This document shows positions 1 to 7,718 of a DNA stretch of 26,963 nt, one piece after another; within the stretch, counting starts at the first letter, position 1; the number at the start of each line of letters is the position of its first letter. Where the stretch lies: contig DASXYP010000012.1 of NCBI GenBank assembly GCA_036502405.1, forward strand, positions 1-26,963. The letters run 5' to 3'. The DNA is from Chersky-806 sp036502405. GTDB lineage: Bacteria; Actinomycetota; Acidimicrobiia; IMCC26256; JAENVU01. The notes beneath the pieces are model-generated. The model was given only the letters and a program-made list of their open reading frames with translations, was not told the origin of the DNA and searched no databases. The position numbers and the translations under genes were made by a program.

Positions 1-336
1 CGCGAACTTCGAGGAGAACTCGCCGAAGACGAGGTGCTGGCTGCGCGCCTCGATCAGCCCGAACGCCGCCGAGTCCCAGAACACGGTGGTGCCGCCGTTG
101 CTCAGCAGGACCTCGTAGCCGTCCGGGAGCGAGAGCAGCGCCGCCATCCCCTCGCGCACACGGCGGACGACGGAGCGCACGCCGTCGCGCCGGTGCGAGG
201 TGCCCATGAAGGTCGGCGCGGCGTCGGCGAGGGCGGCGACGGCTTCGGTGCGGACCTTCGACGGACCCGAGCCGAAGCGGCCGTCGCCGGGGACGAGGTG
301 GACGGGGAGCACGAGGGCGGAGGGCGTCGGCGTCAC
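1..336 (-). CDS. serC: Phosphoserine aminotransferase SerC, N-terminal part (cut by window edge)
   Basis: A PLP-dependent enzyme that makes 3-phosphoserine from 3-phosphohydroxypyruvate and glutamate in serine biosynthesis. Only the first 112 codons are in the window; the gene continues beyond position 1. The reading starts at GTG 336 (MTPTPSALVLPVHLVPGDGR) and shows the actinobacterial SerC pattern: RFGSGPSKVR, then FMGTSHRRDGVRSVVRRV, then SLPDGYEVLLSNGGTTVFWD and FGLIEARSQHLVFGEFSSKF. The start is chosen because it gives the usual short leader before the GSGPSK segment. It lies 9 bp after the stop of the upstream cytochrome b gene on the same strand, so the two are probably co-transcribed although unrelated in function. 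I am confident of the family; the GTG has no strong ribosome binding site. Confidence 0.9.
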   Translation of the reverse strand, partial: MTPTPSALVLPVHLVPGDGRFGSGPSKVRTEAVAALADAAPTFMGTSHRRDGVRSVVRRVREGMAALLSLPDGYEVLLSNGGTTVFWDSAAFGLIEARSQHLVFGEFSSKFA

Positions 337-345
337 CCACCGAGC

Positions 346-1014
346 CTATGCGGTGGGGTCCTGCGCACCTTCGGTCGTTTCCTCGTACCAGCCCGGCCGC
401 TTGCTCCGGGCCCAGCGCGCGCTGACGCTGCCGCGCCACATCGCCCGGAGCGCCTCCGGGTCCGAGAACGCGAACCAGATGTGCCCGAGGACCGCGGCCC
501 AGATGAAGAACGCGAACCAGTCGTGGACGAACGTCGCGCCGGTGCGCACGTCGATGGGGAAGGGCTCGAACCACTTCATGATCGAGCCGGTGCCCACCAT
601 CACCAGCGCGGCACCGACGATGAACGCGGCGTTGAGCTTCTGGCCCGCGTTGAACTTGCCGAGCCGGAGCCGCTTGTCGCGGCCGAGGGTGCGGAACCAG
701 CGCTTGTCGTCGCGGGTCCACCGGTTGATGCGGCGGAAGTCCCGGCGCAGGGCGCGGCCCCAGCGCGGCAGGTAGGCCACCAGGAACACGACCGGGATCG
801 CGAGCCCGCAGTAGACGTGGAGCGTGCGCACGACCTCGCGGTTGCCGAACAGGACGGACAGCTCACCGATGTAGAGGATCGAACCGGTGAACATCACGAC
901 GCCGAAGAGGCACGCGTTCACCCAGTGGGCGACCCGCTCGGTCCGGTCGAAGCGGAGGATCGGGGTGTCGGGCGGGAGACCCTCGGCGTCAGGTGGCGTT
1001 GTCGTCGCGGCCAT
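346..1014 (-). CDS. Di-haem cytochrome b561 / formate dehydrogenase gamma-type membrane subunit
   Basis: A 222-residue integral membrane cytochrome b with four predicted membrane helices. Histidines sit in or next to the helices (His30, His66, His164, His178), the expected ligands for two b-type haems. The segment KFNAGQK at 120-126 is typical of the FdnI/FdhI-like cytochrome b/b6 family. It overlaps the end of the upstream molybdopterin oxidoreductase gene by 26 bp, so the two are probably translationally coupled and form an electron-transfer pair. It would pass electrons between the exported molybdenum enzyme and the quinone pool. The family is seen in the sequence; partnership and electron direction are inference from gene overlap. 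It is not an MsrQ-type partner, which is a different membrane family. Confidence 0.85.
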   Translation of the reverse strand: MAATTTPPDAEGLPPDTPILRFDRTERVAHWVNACLFGVVMFTGSILYIGELSVLFGNREVVRTLHVYCGLAIPVVFLVAYLPRWGRALRRDFRRINRWTRDDKRWFRTLGRDKRLRLGKFNAGQKLNAAFIVGAALVMVGTGSIMKWFEPFPIDVRTGATFVHDWFAFFIWAAVLGHIWFAFSDPEALRAMWRGSVSARWARSKRPGWYEETTEGAQDPTA

Positions 1015-1687
1015 TCGACCGTCCCACCCATCCGTCGACGTCGTAGCCGTAGTGCTCCCAGTACCCGGGCTCCACCGTGTCGGTCAGCTCGATCGCGTCG
1101 AGCCACTTGCAGGACTTGTAGCCGTACATCGGCGCGACGTAGAGGCGTACGGGACCGCCGTGCTCGGCCGAGATGTCCCCGTTCTCCATCCGGTAGGCGA
1201 CGATCACGTCGTTGCGGCGGCCCTGGCTCAACGTGAGGCTCTCGGTGTAGGTGCCGTCGAAGCTCTTGAACCGGATCGCCTTCGCCTCGGGCTTGACCCC
1301 GGCCCGGTCGAGGAGGTCGGCCAGGCGTACGCCCTCCCAGTCCACGTCGTGGACCCGCCAGCCGGTGACGCACTGGAAGTCGCGGGTCATCTTGGTCGGC
1401 GGCAGCGCCCGGAGCTCGTCGTAGGTGAGCGTGTACGGCGTGTCGACGAGCCCGCCGACCTTCAGCCGGTACGCGGCCTTGCTCTTGCTCGGCAGGTCAC
1501 CCGTGACCGTGTAGATCCGGAACCGACCGATGGGCAGGAACCCCGACAGGCCGGTGCCGTCCTTCGAGACGATCGGGGCGACCGTCTTCTCGAGCCAGTC
1601 CTGGGCCTTCGCGCCCCAGAGCACGCCGACCGCCCCGACGCCGAGGACGCCGAGGAAGACCCGGCGTCCGATCGGCGTGCCATCCAT
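989..1687 (-). CDS. Tat-exported molybdopterin-dependent oxidoreductase (sulfite oxidase/MsrP fold)
   Basis: A 232-residue protein of the sulfite oxidase/YedY superfamily. Residues 7-24 contain a twin arginine followed by a hydrophobic stretch (GRRVFLGVLGVGAVGVLWG), consistent with Tat export of a folded cofactor enzyme. The segment FQCVTGW places the molybdenum-coordinating cysteine at Cys106, and AEHGGPVRLYVAPMYGYKSC (174-193) is the usual C-terminal cofactor-pocket region. ATG 1687 is chosen because the signal peptide begins there and a TACGCT hexamer lies 8 nt upstream, although the frame stays open much further upstream. The substrate is not known; MsrP reduces protein methionine sulfoxide, but this protein has a cytochrome b561-type partner instead of MsrQ, so another substrate is possible. 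Confidence 0.85.
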   Translation of the reverse strand: MDGTPIGRRVFLGVLGVGAVGVLWGAKAQDWLEKTVAPIVSKDGTGLSGFLPIGRFRIYTVTGDLPSKSKAAYRLKVGGLVDTPYTLTYDELRALPPTKMTRDFQCVTGWRVHDVDWEGVRLADLLDRAGVKPEAKAIRFKSFDGTYTESLTLSQGRRNDVIVAYRMENGDISAEHGGPVRLYVAPMYGYKSCKWLDAIELTDTVEPGYWEHYGYDVDGWVGRSNGRDDNAT

Positions 1688-1977
1688 GCGCGTCCAGCGT
1701 ACGACCGCCCAGCCACCCCGAGACCGCGCCAGTCCCTCAACATTCTCGAAACTCCCACCGTCCGGCCCCGCCCCGATGACCGCAGCCGCCAGAACGAGCT
1801 CGTCGACCTGGGTTGGACCGTTCACCGCTTTCCCTGGACCGACGTTCATCGGTACCCGGCCCGGGTCGCCGACCGCATTCGTCGTCGCCACTCCCGCCTT
1901 CTCGGCACGTTGGACCGCAGCATGGCCGGTCGAGCGGGCCGAGAACGGGGCCGAGAACGGGTCGGGTGAGGTGACGG
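1688..1977. other. 290-bp non-coding gap between two minus-strand operons
   Basis: No convincing gene is seen here. Open frames run through it on both strands, but their translations resemble no protein family and are GC-rich artefacts. It holds the putative promoter of the molybdopterin oxidoreductase near 1696-1701 and a short tandem duplication of GGCCGAGAACGG around 1938-1961, just after the acyltransferase stop. No clear terminator hairpin was found. Confidence 0.5.
1696..1701 (-). promoter_or_regulatory. -10-like hexamer for the molybdopterin oxidoreductase gene
   Basis: On the minus strand TACGCT stands 8 nt before ATG 1687, with no Shine-Dalgarno in between. This fits the leaderless pattern seen at several starts in the window. 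No good -35 is visible, so this is suggestive only. Confidence 0.4.
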
Positions 1978-3339
1978 TCAGGCGAGGGCGAGGATCTCGG
2001 CGAAGCCGTCGTCGAGGCAGCGCAGGAAGGCGTCCGAGTCGGGGACGGCGACCGAGTCGACGTTGACCCCGATGCAGCAGGTCCCGCAGCTGGAGAGCAG
2101 CGTGACGTTGACCGCGGCGCCGGCGAGGGGTGCGAACGCGTACATCCGCTCGAGGGCGGCCCCGGCGGAGAAGATCTCGAACGGTGCGCCGGGCACGTTG
2201 CTCGTCACGAAGTCCGCGCCCTTCAGCATCGAACCGAACAGCGCGGTCGTGATCGTCGTCGGCAGCTGGTTCAGGATCCCGGCGAGCGCGTCGGTCAGGT
2301 GGACCGCGGGCTCGGCACGGATCTCGCGGGTGAGCCGGCCGACCGCGACGATCCGCTCGGCGGGGTCCTTGATCGTGACCGGGACGAGGAAGCGCGCCGG
2401 CGTGAAGTGGTTCCCGCCGAGCGCGGATCCCTCCGCGCGGAGGTTGATCGGCATCACCATGCGCAGCTCGTCGACGCTCACCCCGTGGAGCTCGTGGTAG
2501 CGCCGCATCCCGCCGAGCACCGAGGCGACGAACGAGTCGTTGAGCGACCCGCCGACGGTCTTGGCCGCCTGCTTGAGCGAGTCGAGCGGGACGTCGAGCG
2601 TGCTGAGCTGCCGGGCCAGCGTGCGGGCGCGCATGATCGGCGAGTGGGGGTCGGTGGCGGGCTGCAGGAACCGGACGACGGAGCCGGCGGCGCGCCACGC
2701 CTCCTGCAGCGTGCGCACCGGGTCGTCGAGGATCGCGCGGGTGACGCCGACCGACTCGACGACGCCCCGGCGCGCGATGCCGAGCGCCCGTCGCTGGTTG
2801 TGCCCGAGCGCGCTCAGCACGAGGTCCATCGGCCCGAAGACGGGGACCGCGTCGACCCGGTCCGGCGGCGGCACCCGATCGGGCTCGCGCTCGAAGTCGA
2901 ACAGCATCAGCAGGAGCTTCATCCCGCCGACGCCGTCGGTCATCGAGTGGTGGACCTTCAGGATCATCGCCGAACGGCCGCCCTCGAGTCCCTCGACGAC
3001 CGTGTACTCCCACAGCGGGCGGGCCCGGTCGAAGCCGGCCATCGCGGCGGTGCGGGCGAGGTCGAGCACCGCGTCCAGCGTCGGCTCGCACGCCTTCACC
3101 CGGCGCAGGTGGTAGCCGAGGTCGAAGTTCGCGTCGCCCGACCACTGCGGCGGGCCCATGCGCAGCAGCGGTGTCGCGATGCGCTGACGCAACCGCGGGA
3201 TGAGCCAGGTGCCACGCTCGATCTTGTCGACGAACCGGTCCCAGTCCGGCGCGCGGTCGAGGAGCAGCACCGTGACGATCGTCGACCGCAGCAGCGGGTC
3301 CTTCTCGATGTTCCACATCAGGGCGTCGGAGTCGCTCAT
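1978..3339 (-). CDS. Wax ester synthase / diacylglycerol O-acyltransferase (WS/DGAT) family
   Basis: A 453-residue acyltransferase that joins fatty acyl-CoA to an alcohol or diacylglycerol, giving storage wax ester or triacylglycerol, typically at the membrane or lipid-body surface. The catalytic HHxxxDG motif is HHSMTDG at 130-136, preceded by PLWEYTVVEGL near 108-118. The later family segments LNDSFVASVLGGMRRYH and MPINLRAEG are present. ATG 3339 starts directly at the conserved MSDSDALMW. An alternative GTG at 3369 adds ten residues and overlaps the stop of the upstream enoyl-CoA hydratase as GTGA, the typical coupled arrangement, so it cannot be excluded. Co-transcription with an enoyl-CoA hydratase links it to fatty acyl-CoA metabolism; the exact substrates cannot be read from the sequence. 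Confidence 0.93.
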   Translation of the reverse strand: MSDSDALMWNIEKDPLLRSTIVTVLLLDRAPDWDRFVDKIERGTWLIPRLRQRIATPLLRMGPPQWSGDANFDLGYHLRRVKACEPTLDAVLDLARTAAMAGFDRARPLWEYTVVEGLEGGRSAMILKVHHSMTDGVGGMKLLLMLFDFEREPDRVPPPDRVDAVPVFGPMDLVLSALGHNQRRALGIARRGVVESVGVTRAILDDPVRTLQEAWRAAGSVVRFLQPATDPHSPIMRARTLARQLSTLDVPLDSLKQAAKTVGGSLNDSFVASVLGGMRRYHELHGVSVDELRMVMPINLRAEGSALGGNHFTPARFLVPVTIKDPAERIVAVGRLTREIRAEPAVHLTDALAGILNQLPTTITTALFGSMLKGADFVTSNVPGAPFEIFSAGAALERMYAFAPLAGAAVNVTLLSSCGTCCIGVNVDSVAVPDSDAFLRCLDDGFAEILALA

Positions 3340-3365
3340 GTGCGTCTCGAAGCGCTCGTCCCCCC

Positions 3366-4136
3366 TCACTGCTGGCCGCGTCCCCGCTCGACGATCCCGG
3401 TGCGACGTCGCTCGATCTCGGCCGGGTCGATGCGCCAGGCCCGGAAGATCTCCTGTTCGTGCTCGATGGCCTCCCCGGCGCTCACCTTCTCGTTCGAGTC
3501 GTAGAGGAGCTTGAGGCTGCGCACCGCCGCCTGGTCGTTGCCGGCGATGTCCGCCGCGAGCCGGCGCGCGGCAGGCAGCAGCTCGACGTGGGGAACGACG
3601 TGGTTGACGAGCCCGCGCGCGAACGCCTCCTGCGCACCCACGAAGTTCCCACTCAGGCTCATCTCCTTCGCCTTGCGCACCCCGACGACCCGGGGGAGGA
3701 AGACGCTCATGCCACCGGCGGGCATGACCCCCACGCGCGCGTGGGTGTCCCCGAAGGTCGCGTGCTCCGACGCGATGAGGAAGTCGCAGGCCAGCGCGAG
3801 CTCGAACCCGCCGGTGACGCACGGGCCGTTGATCGCGCCGATCACCGGCTTGCTCATCTTCCAGAGCGCGGCGAACGGGCTGAGCTCGGGATCGTCGGCG
3901 CCTCCGACGAGGTTCGAGGCATCCCGACCGAGCTCCCGGAGGTCGAGGCCGGCACAGAATGCCGGGTCGGCTCCCGTCAGGATCACGACGTCGACGGCGT
4001 CGTCGTCGTCGGCCGCGGCCAGGGCCGCACCGGCTTCGCGCTGCAGCGCGACGCTCAGTGCGTTGCGGGCCTCGGGCCGGTTGAGCGTCACGGTCCGCAC
4101 CCGCTCCGCGGTCTCGATCTGGACGAGCTCGGCCAT
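3366..4136 (-). CDS. Enoyl-CoA hydratase/isomerase (crotonase) family protein
   Basis: A 256-residue crotonase-fold protein. The oxyanion-hole regions are visible as AFCAGLDL (59-66) and INGPCVTGGFELALACD (102-118). Glu112 in GGFE corresponds to the first catalytic glutamate of rat enoyl-CoA hydratase (Glu144). The second catalytic glutamate (Glu164 in rat) falls in FGDTHARVGVMPAGG (128-142) and is replaced by His132. Simple hydratase activity is therefore uncertain, and an isomerase or other crotonase reaction is possible. It is followed directly by the WS/DGAT gene. ATG 4136 gives the usual family N-terminus; TACGGT lies 5 nt upstream on this strand, suggesting a leaderless or short-leader transcript. 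Confidence 0.88.
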   Translation of the reverse strand: MAELVQIETAERVRTVTLNRPEARNALSVALQREAGAALAAADDDDAVDVVILTGADPAFCAGLDLRELGRDASNLVGGADDPELSPFAALWKMSKPVIGAINGPCVTGGFELALACDFLIASEHATFGDTHARVGVMPAGGMSVFLPRVVGVRKAKEMSLSGNFVGAQEAFARGLVNHVVPHVELLPAARRLAADIAGNDQAAVRSLKLLYDSNEKVSAGEAIEHEQEIFRAWRIDPAEIERRRTGIVERGRGQQ

Positions 4137-4192
4137 GCCCGACCGTAACGTCTCCGCGGAGACGGGAGAACAGGCATCACCACGAAACCCGG

Positions 4193-4198
4193 TAGGTT
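4193..4198 (+). promoter_or_regulatory. -10-like hexamer for the epoxide-hydrolase-like gene
   Basis: TAGGTT lies 8 nt before GTG 4207. No Shine-Dalgarno separates them, so transcription would begin at or next to the start codon. No clear -35 is visible. Confidence 0.45.
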
Positions 4199-4206
4199 CC
4201 TTCGCC

Positions 4207-5103
4207 GTGACGATCCCGCCGGGTGCGCGTGACGGCTACGTGGTCACGAACGACGTCCGGCTCTACTACGTCGAGCAGGGCGAGGGTCCGCTGGTGCTGC
4301 TGTGCCACGGCTTCCCGGAGCTCTGGTACGCGTGGCGCGACCAGCTCGGGCCGCTGGCCGGCGCGGGCTTCCACGTCGTCGCCGTGGACCTGCCGGGCTA
4401 CGGCCGGTCGGACAAGCCCGACGTGCACTACGACATGGAATGGGTGAACGCCTGCCTCGCCGGGGTGATCACCGGGCTCGGCCACGAGCGCGCGGTGATG
4501 GTCGGCCACGACTGGGGCGGGCTGCTGGTGTGGCCGTTCGCGCGCCGCTACCCGGAGCGCACCGCCGGGGTCATCGGCGTCAACACCCCGGACCTGCCCC
4601 GCACGCCGATCCCCATGGTCGAGATGCTGCGCCAGGTGTTCCCCGACGACCCGCCGTACATCGTGCAGTTCCAGGAGCCCGGCGTCGCCGAGTGGGTCCT
4701 GTCGTGGGGCCGCGGCGCGGTCGACTTCCTCGAGATGATGCTGCGCGGTCCCGTCACGGTGCACCCGGAGGTGTTCACCGACGAGGTGATCGCGGTCTAC
4801 GCGGACGCGCTCGGCCCCCGCGGCGCGTTCACGCCGCCACTCGAGTACTACCGCAACCTCGACCGTTCGTGGCACCTCACCGCGGACCTCGCCGACCGCA
4901 CGATCGACGTGCCGTGCCTCATGATCAGCGCGGCGGACGACCCGGTGCTCACGCCCGCGATGACCGCCGGGATGGAGGACCGGGTCCCGAACCTGGAGAA
5001 GGTCGTCATCCCGGACTGCGGCCACTTCACCCAGCAGGAGCGCCCCGCCCAGACGAACGCCGCGATGCTCGGCTACCTGCGCGGGCTGGAGCCCTGGGCC
5101 TGA
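4207..5103 (+). CDS. Alpha/beta hydrolase, epoxide hydrolase-like
   Basis: A 298-residue soluble alpha/beta hydrolase. HGFPELW (34-40) forms the oxyanion region. The nucleophile elbow is GHDWGG, with Asp102 as nucleophile, as in epoxide hydrolases and haloalkane dehalogenases, not serine esterases. Asp244 or Asp245 (SAADDP) and His273 (CGHF) complete the triad. Lid tyrosines expected for epoxide opening are candidates at Tyr151 (PPYIVQFQEPG) and Tyr214/215 (LEYYRNLDRSW), which favours epoxide hydrolase over dehalogenase. GTG 4207 is chosen because the protein then begins just before the conserved GYVVTNDVRLYYVEQG segment. It is divergent from the enoyl-CoA hydratase operon and overlaps the convergent amidohydrolase gene by 31 bp. 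The substrate is unknown. Confidence 0.9.
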   Translation: MTIPPGARDGYVVTNDVRLYYVEQGEGPLVLLCHGFPELWYAWRDQLGPLAGAGFHVVAVDLPGYGRSDKPDVHYDMEWVNACLAGVITGLGHERAVMVGHDWGGLLVWPFARRYPERTAGVIGVNTPDLPRTPIPMVEMLRQVFPDDPPYIVQFQEPGVAEWVLSWGRGAVDFLEMMLRGPVTVHPEVFTDEVIAVYADALGPRGAFTPPLEYYRNLDRSWHLTADLADRTIDVPCLMISAADDPVLTPAMTAGMEDRVPNLEKVVIPDCGHFTQQERPAQTNAAMLGYLRGLEPWA

Positions 5104-6149
5104 ACGTCGGCCCAGCCGTACCAGTCCCGCGGGGTCTCCCAGAGGACGGTGGCGACGTCGGCCTCGGACATGCGGTGCTCCTCGGACTCGTGCAGGAACG
5201 AGGTCACGGCTTCGGGGTAGAGCGCGTCGGGGTGCGGGAAGTCCGATGCCCACATGACGTGGTCCGCCCCCACCTCGCCGACGACCCAGGCGGCCAACGG
5301 GTCGTCGGGGTCCGTGCAGATCACGCATTGGCGGGCGAAGTACTCGGACGGGCGCAGCGAGAGCGATGCGGTCTCGCTCGCTTCCATCCACTCGGCGTGG
5401 CTGTCGAGCCGGGCGAGCCAGTACGGCAGCCACCCGGTGCCGGATTCGAGGAATGCGACGCGGAGGCCCGGGTGCCGTTCGAGCGCGCCGAGGAGCATCA
5501 GGCTCGCCATCGCGGCCATCTGCTCCATCGGGTGGCTCATCGCGTGCCGCATCGCGAACGTGTCGCTGCGGTCGCGCCCGATCGTGGGGCCCACGACCCC
5601 GAGGCCCTCGTGCACCGAGAGCGTGAGCTCGAGCTCCTCGAGCGCGCGGTACAGCTGGTCGTAGGCCGGGTCGCCGAGGTCGCGCCCGTAGAGCGCGTTC
5701 GGCCGGACCATGACACCGGGCAGCCCGAGCGCCGCCGCGTGCTCGGCCTCGCGCGCCGCGAGCGCGACATCAGCGGTCGGGACGAGCGCCACGCCCGTCA
5801 GCCGGGCCGGGTCCTCGGCCCGGTACCCGGCGAGCCACTCGTTGTACGCGCGGCACGCGCCCGCGGACTCCTCCGGCGAGAGGGACGGAAGGAACGGTAC
5901 GAACAATCCGATCGACGGGTAGAGCACGACCGCGTCGATGCCCTCCCGATCCATGCAGCGGAGGTACTCCCGCGCCGAGCACCCGTCGGCGAGGAAGTCC
6001 TCGAGCACGGCGGGGTCGCCGCAGGGGACCATGGGGGTCGTGGCCGGGAGGTCGATGACCGAGACACCCGGCGGCGCCGCGGCGCCGAACAGGCCGGCCG
6101 GCTCGATGACGTGCGCGTCGGCGTCGAGGACCCGGAGACCGTCGTGCAC
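5073..6149 (-). CDS. Amidohydrolase-2 family (PF04909) metal-dependent hydrolase/decarboxylase
   Basis: A 358-residue TIM-barrel protein of the amidohydrolase-related family. The N-terminal metal-binding segment is LDADAHVIEP (8-17), the version with a single His typical of this subfamily. Further likely metal or active-site residues are His180 (LSVHEG), His206 (SHPMEQM) and Asp303 in ASDFPHPD. ESGTGWLPYWLARLD (235-249) is a strong family hallmark. GTG 6149 lies 2 bp after the stop of the upstream SDR gene, so it is read as the third gene of an SDR-SDR-amidohydrolase operon. Members hydrolyse C-N or C-C bonds or decarboxylate aromatic acids. The exact reaction is not known. Its 3' end overlaps the convergent epoxide-hydrolase-like gene by 31 bp. 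Confidence 0.88.
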   Translation of the reverse strand: MHDGLRVLDADAHVIEPAGLFGAAAPPGVSVIDLPATTPMVPCGDPAVLEDFLADGCSAREYLRCMDREGIDAVVLYPSIGLFVPFLPSLSPEESAGACRAYNEWLAGYRAEDPARLTGVALVPTADVALAAREAEHAAALGLPGVMVRPNALYGRDLGDPAYDQLYRALEELELTLSVHEGLGVVGPTIGRDRSDTFAMRHAMSHPMEQMAAMASLMLLGALERHPGLRVAFLESGTGWLPYWLARLDSHAEWMEASETASLSLRPSEYFARQCVICTDPDDPLAAWVVGEVGADHVMWASDFPHPDALYPEAVTSFLHESEEHRMSEADVATVLWETPRDWYGWADVQAQGSSPRR

Positions 6150-6151
6150 CG

Positions 6152-6922
6152 TCAGCCCCGGCGCGCCGCGAGCCCGCCGTCGAGCGGGACGGTCGTGCCG
6201 CTGATGTACGACGCCTCGTCGGACAGGAGGAACATGATCGTCTCGACGACGTCCGCCTCGGTGCCGAGGCGGCCCAACGGCGTCCGCTCGGCCACCATCC
6301 GCTTGATCGCGTCCGGGTCCGGGGCGCGGGACACCATGTCGAGGAACAGGCCGGTCTCGCACGCGCTGGGCGAGACGACGTTGACCCGCACGCCGTCGGG
6401 TGCGTGCTCGATCGCGGCCTGCTTGGCGAGGTTCACGAGCGCGCCCTTCGACGCGCAGTACGCCGCGTAGCCCGGCGAGCCGATCGCGCCGAGCACCGAT
6501 CCGAGCAGGACCACCGCCCCACCGCCCCCGCCGACCATGAGGGGGATGCCGTGCTTCATGCAGAGGAACGGGCCTTTGAGGTTCACGTCCAGCACCTGGC
6601 GCCACGCCGCGTCCGTCGTGTCCACCACCGATGCGCGCGTCTCGACCGCGGCGCTGCACACCAGCACGTCGAGCCGACCGTGCTGCTCCGCGATCGCCTC
6701 GAACATCGCCGCGACCTCGCCCTCGTGGGTGACGTCCATCGCGGTGGGCTCGGCGTCGCCGCCCTCGTCCGAGATCGAGATCGCGACGTCACGGGCATTG
6801 TCCTCGTCGATGTCGGCGACCACGACGGTGGCGCCATCGGCTGCGAGCCGCCGCGCGGTGGCGGCGCCGATCCCCGAGGCACCTCCGGTGACGACGGCGA
6901 GCTGACCCCGGCGCGCCTTCAT
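6152..6922 (-). CDS. Short-chain dehydrogenase/reductase (SDR), second gene of the operon
   Basis: A 256-residue classical SDR. The NAD(P)-binding motif TGGASGIG is at 12-19, and the aspartate in VVADIDE (34-40) at the end of the second strand suggests NAD(H) preference. The catalytic residues are Ser142, Tyr155 and Lys159 (YAAYCASK). The usual NNAG motif is CSAA here, a mild deviation. The C-terminal DGGLAARRG is the normal family end. Its ATG overlaps the stop of the upstream SDR by 4 bp (ATGA), and the amidohydrolase follows after 2 bp, so the three genes are translationally coupled. It probably oxidises a hydroxyl or reduces a keto group in the same pathway as its neighbours. The substrate is not recognisable. 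Confidence 0.92.
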   Translation of the reverse strand: MKARRGQLAVVTGGASGIGAATARRLAADGATVVVADIDEDNARDVAISISDEGGDAEPTAMDVTHEGEVAAMFEAIAEQHGRLDVLVCSAAVETRASVVDTTDAAWRQVLDVNLKGPFLCMKHGIPLMVGGGGGAVVLLGSVLGAIGSPGYAAYCASKGALVNLAKQAAIEHAPDGVRVNVVSPSACETGLFLDMVSRAPDPDAIKRMVAERTPLGRLGTEADVVETIMFLLSDEASYISGTTVPLDGGLAARRG

Positions 6923-7683
6923 CGGAATGCCGCCAACCCGCCGTCCGCGGGGATCACCGCGCCGGTCGTGTAGGCGGAGAGGTCCGAGGCGAGGAACAGC
7001 GCGATGCCCGCGACGTCCTCGGCGGTGCCCAGGCGGTGCAGGGGGATGGTCTGCTCGAGGCCGGTGACGAACTCCGGCGGCATCGTCTCGGCGACCTTCC
7101 GGAAGCGCGGCGTGTCGATCGAGCCGGGGGCGATCACGTTCGCCCGGACCTCGGGGCCGTACTCGGTGGCGATCTGGCGCATCAGGGCGACGAGCCCGGC
7201 CTTGGCGGGACCGTAGGCCGCGTAGCCCTCGGAGCCGATGAGGCCGAGCACCGACGCGGTGCTGATGATGCTCGCGTTCCCGCCGGCGACGAGGTGCGGC
7301 ATCGCGGCCCGGCACGTCCAGAACACGGCGTCGAGGTTCGTCGTGATCGTGAGGTCCCAGTCGTCCTCGGACGTGTCGACGAGCCGGCCGGACATCTGGA
7401 CCGCGGCGTTGTTGTAGAGGATGTCGAGGCGGCCGAACTGCGCGATCGCCGCCGCCACCATGGCGTCGCAGTCGGTGCGGCGGGAGATGTCGGCGTGGAT
7501 CGCCATGCCGCTGCTCCCGGCGGCGTCCACGCGCGCGATGGTCTCGCCGGCTCCGTCGTCGTCGATGTCCGCGACGACGATGCGCGCGCCCTGGTAGCCG
7601 AAGAGCACCGATGCGGCGCGCCCCTGCCCGGATGCGCCGCCGGTGATCAGCGCGACCCGCCCCTCCAACAATCCACCGGACAC
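6919..7683 (-). CDS. Short-chain dehydrogenase/reductase (SDR), first gene of the operon
   Basis: A 254-residue classical SDR. The dinucleotide-binding motif is TGGASGQG (14-21), with Asp39 in VVADIDDD favouring NAD(H). NNAA is at 91-94, and the catalytic triad is Ser144, Tyr157 and Lys161 (YAAYGPAK). It resembles the following SDR enough (GSEGYAAY against GSPGYAAY) that the pair may be an old tandem duplication. GTG 7683 gives the standard start just before LEGRVALITGG. On the minus strand TACTGT lies 6 nt upstream with no Shine-Dalgarno, so this is the probable first gene of a leaderless operon. It diverges from the thioesterase-like gene 35 bp away. The substrate is unknown. Confidence 0.92.
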   Translation of the reverse strand: MSGGLLEGRVALITGGASGQGRAASVLFGYQGARIVVADIDDDGAGETIARVDAAGSSGMAIHADISRRTDCDAMVAAAIAQFGRLDILYNNAAVQMSGRLVDTSEDDWDLTITTNLDAVFWTCRAAMPHLVAGGNASIISTASVLGLIGSEGYAAYGPAKAGLVALMRQIATEYGPEVRANVIAPGSIDTPRFRKVAETMPPEFVTGLEQTIPLHRLGTAEDVAGIALFLASDLSAYTTGAVIPADGGLAAFR

Positions 7684-7689
7684 GGTGAG

Positions 7690-7711
7690 ACAGTAGGCAC
7701 CGTCTTAGGCT
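7690..7711. promoter_or_regulatory. Compact divergent promoter region between the SDR operon and the thioesterase-like gene
   Basis: Only 35 bp separate the two divergent start codons. Minus-strand TACTGT (plus positions 7690-7695) lies 6 nt before GTG 7683. Plus-strand TAGGCT (7706-7711) lies 7 nt before ATG 7719. Neither start has a Shine-Dalgarno. The two -10-like elements lie back to back, so any -35 would fall inside the opposite gene. Confidence 0.45.
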
Positions 7712-7718
7712 GCGCGCC

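Noticed and set aside
4302..6470. A 722-codon open frame on the plus strand, and similar long frames such as 34-1236, 989-3316 (upstream part) and 20663-22168.
   Set aside because: They run across well-supported genes in other frames. Their translations are Arg/Pro/Ala-rich with no family motifs, as expected of shadow frames in very GC-rich DNA.
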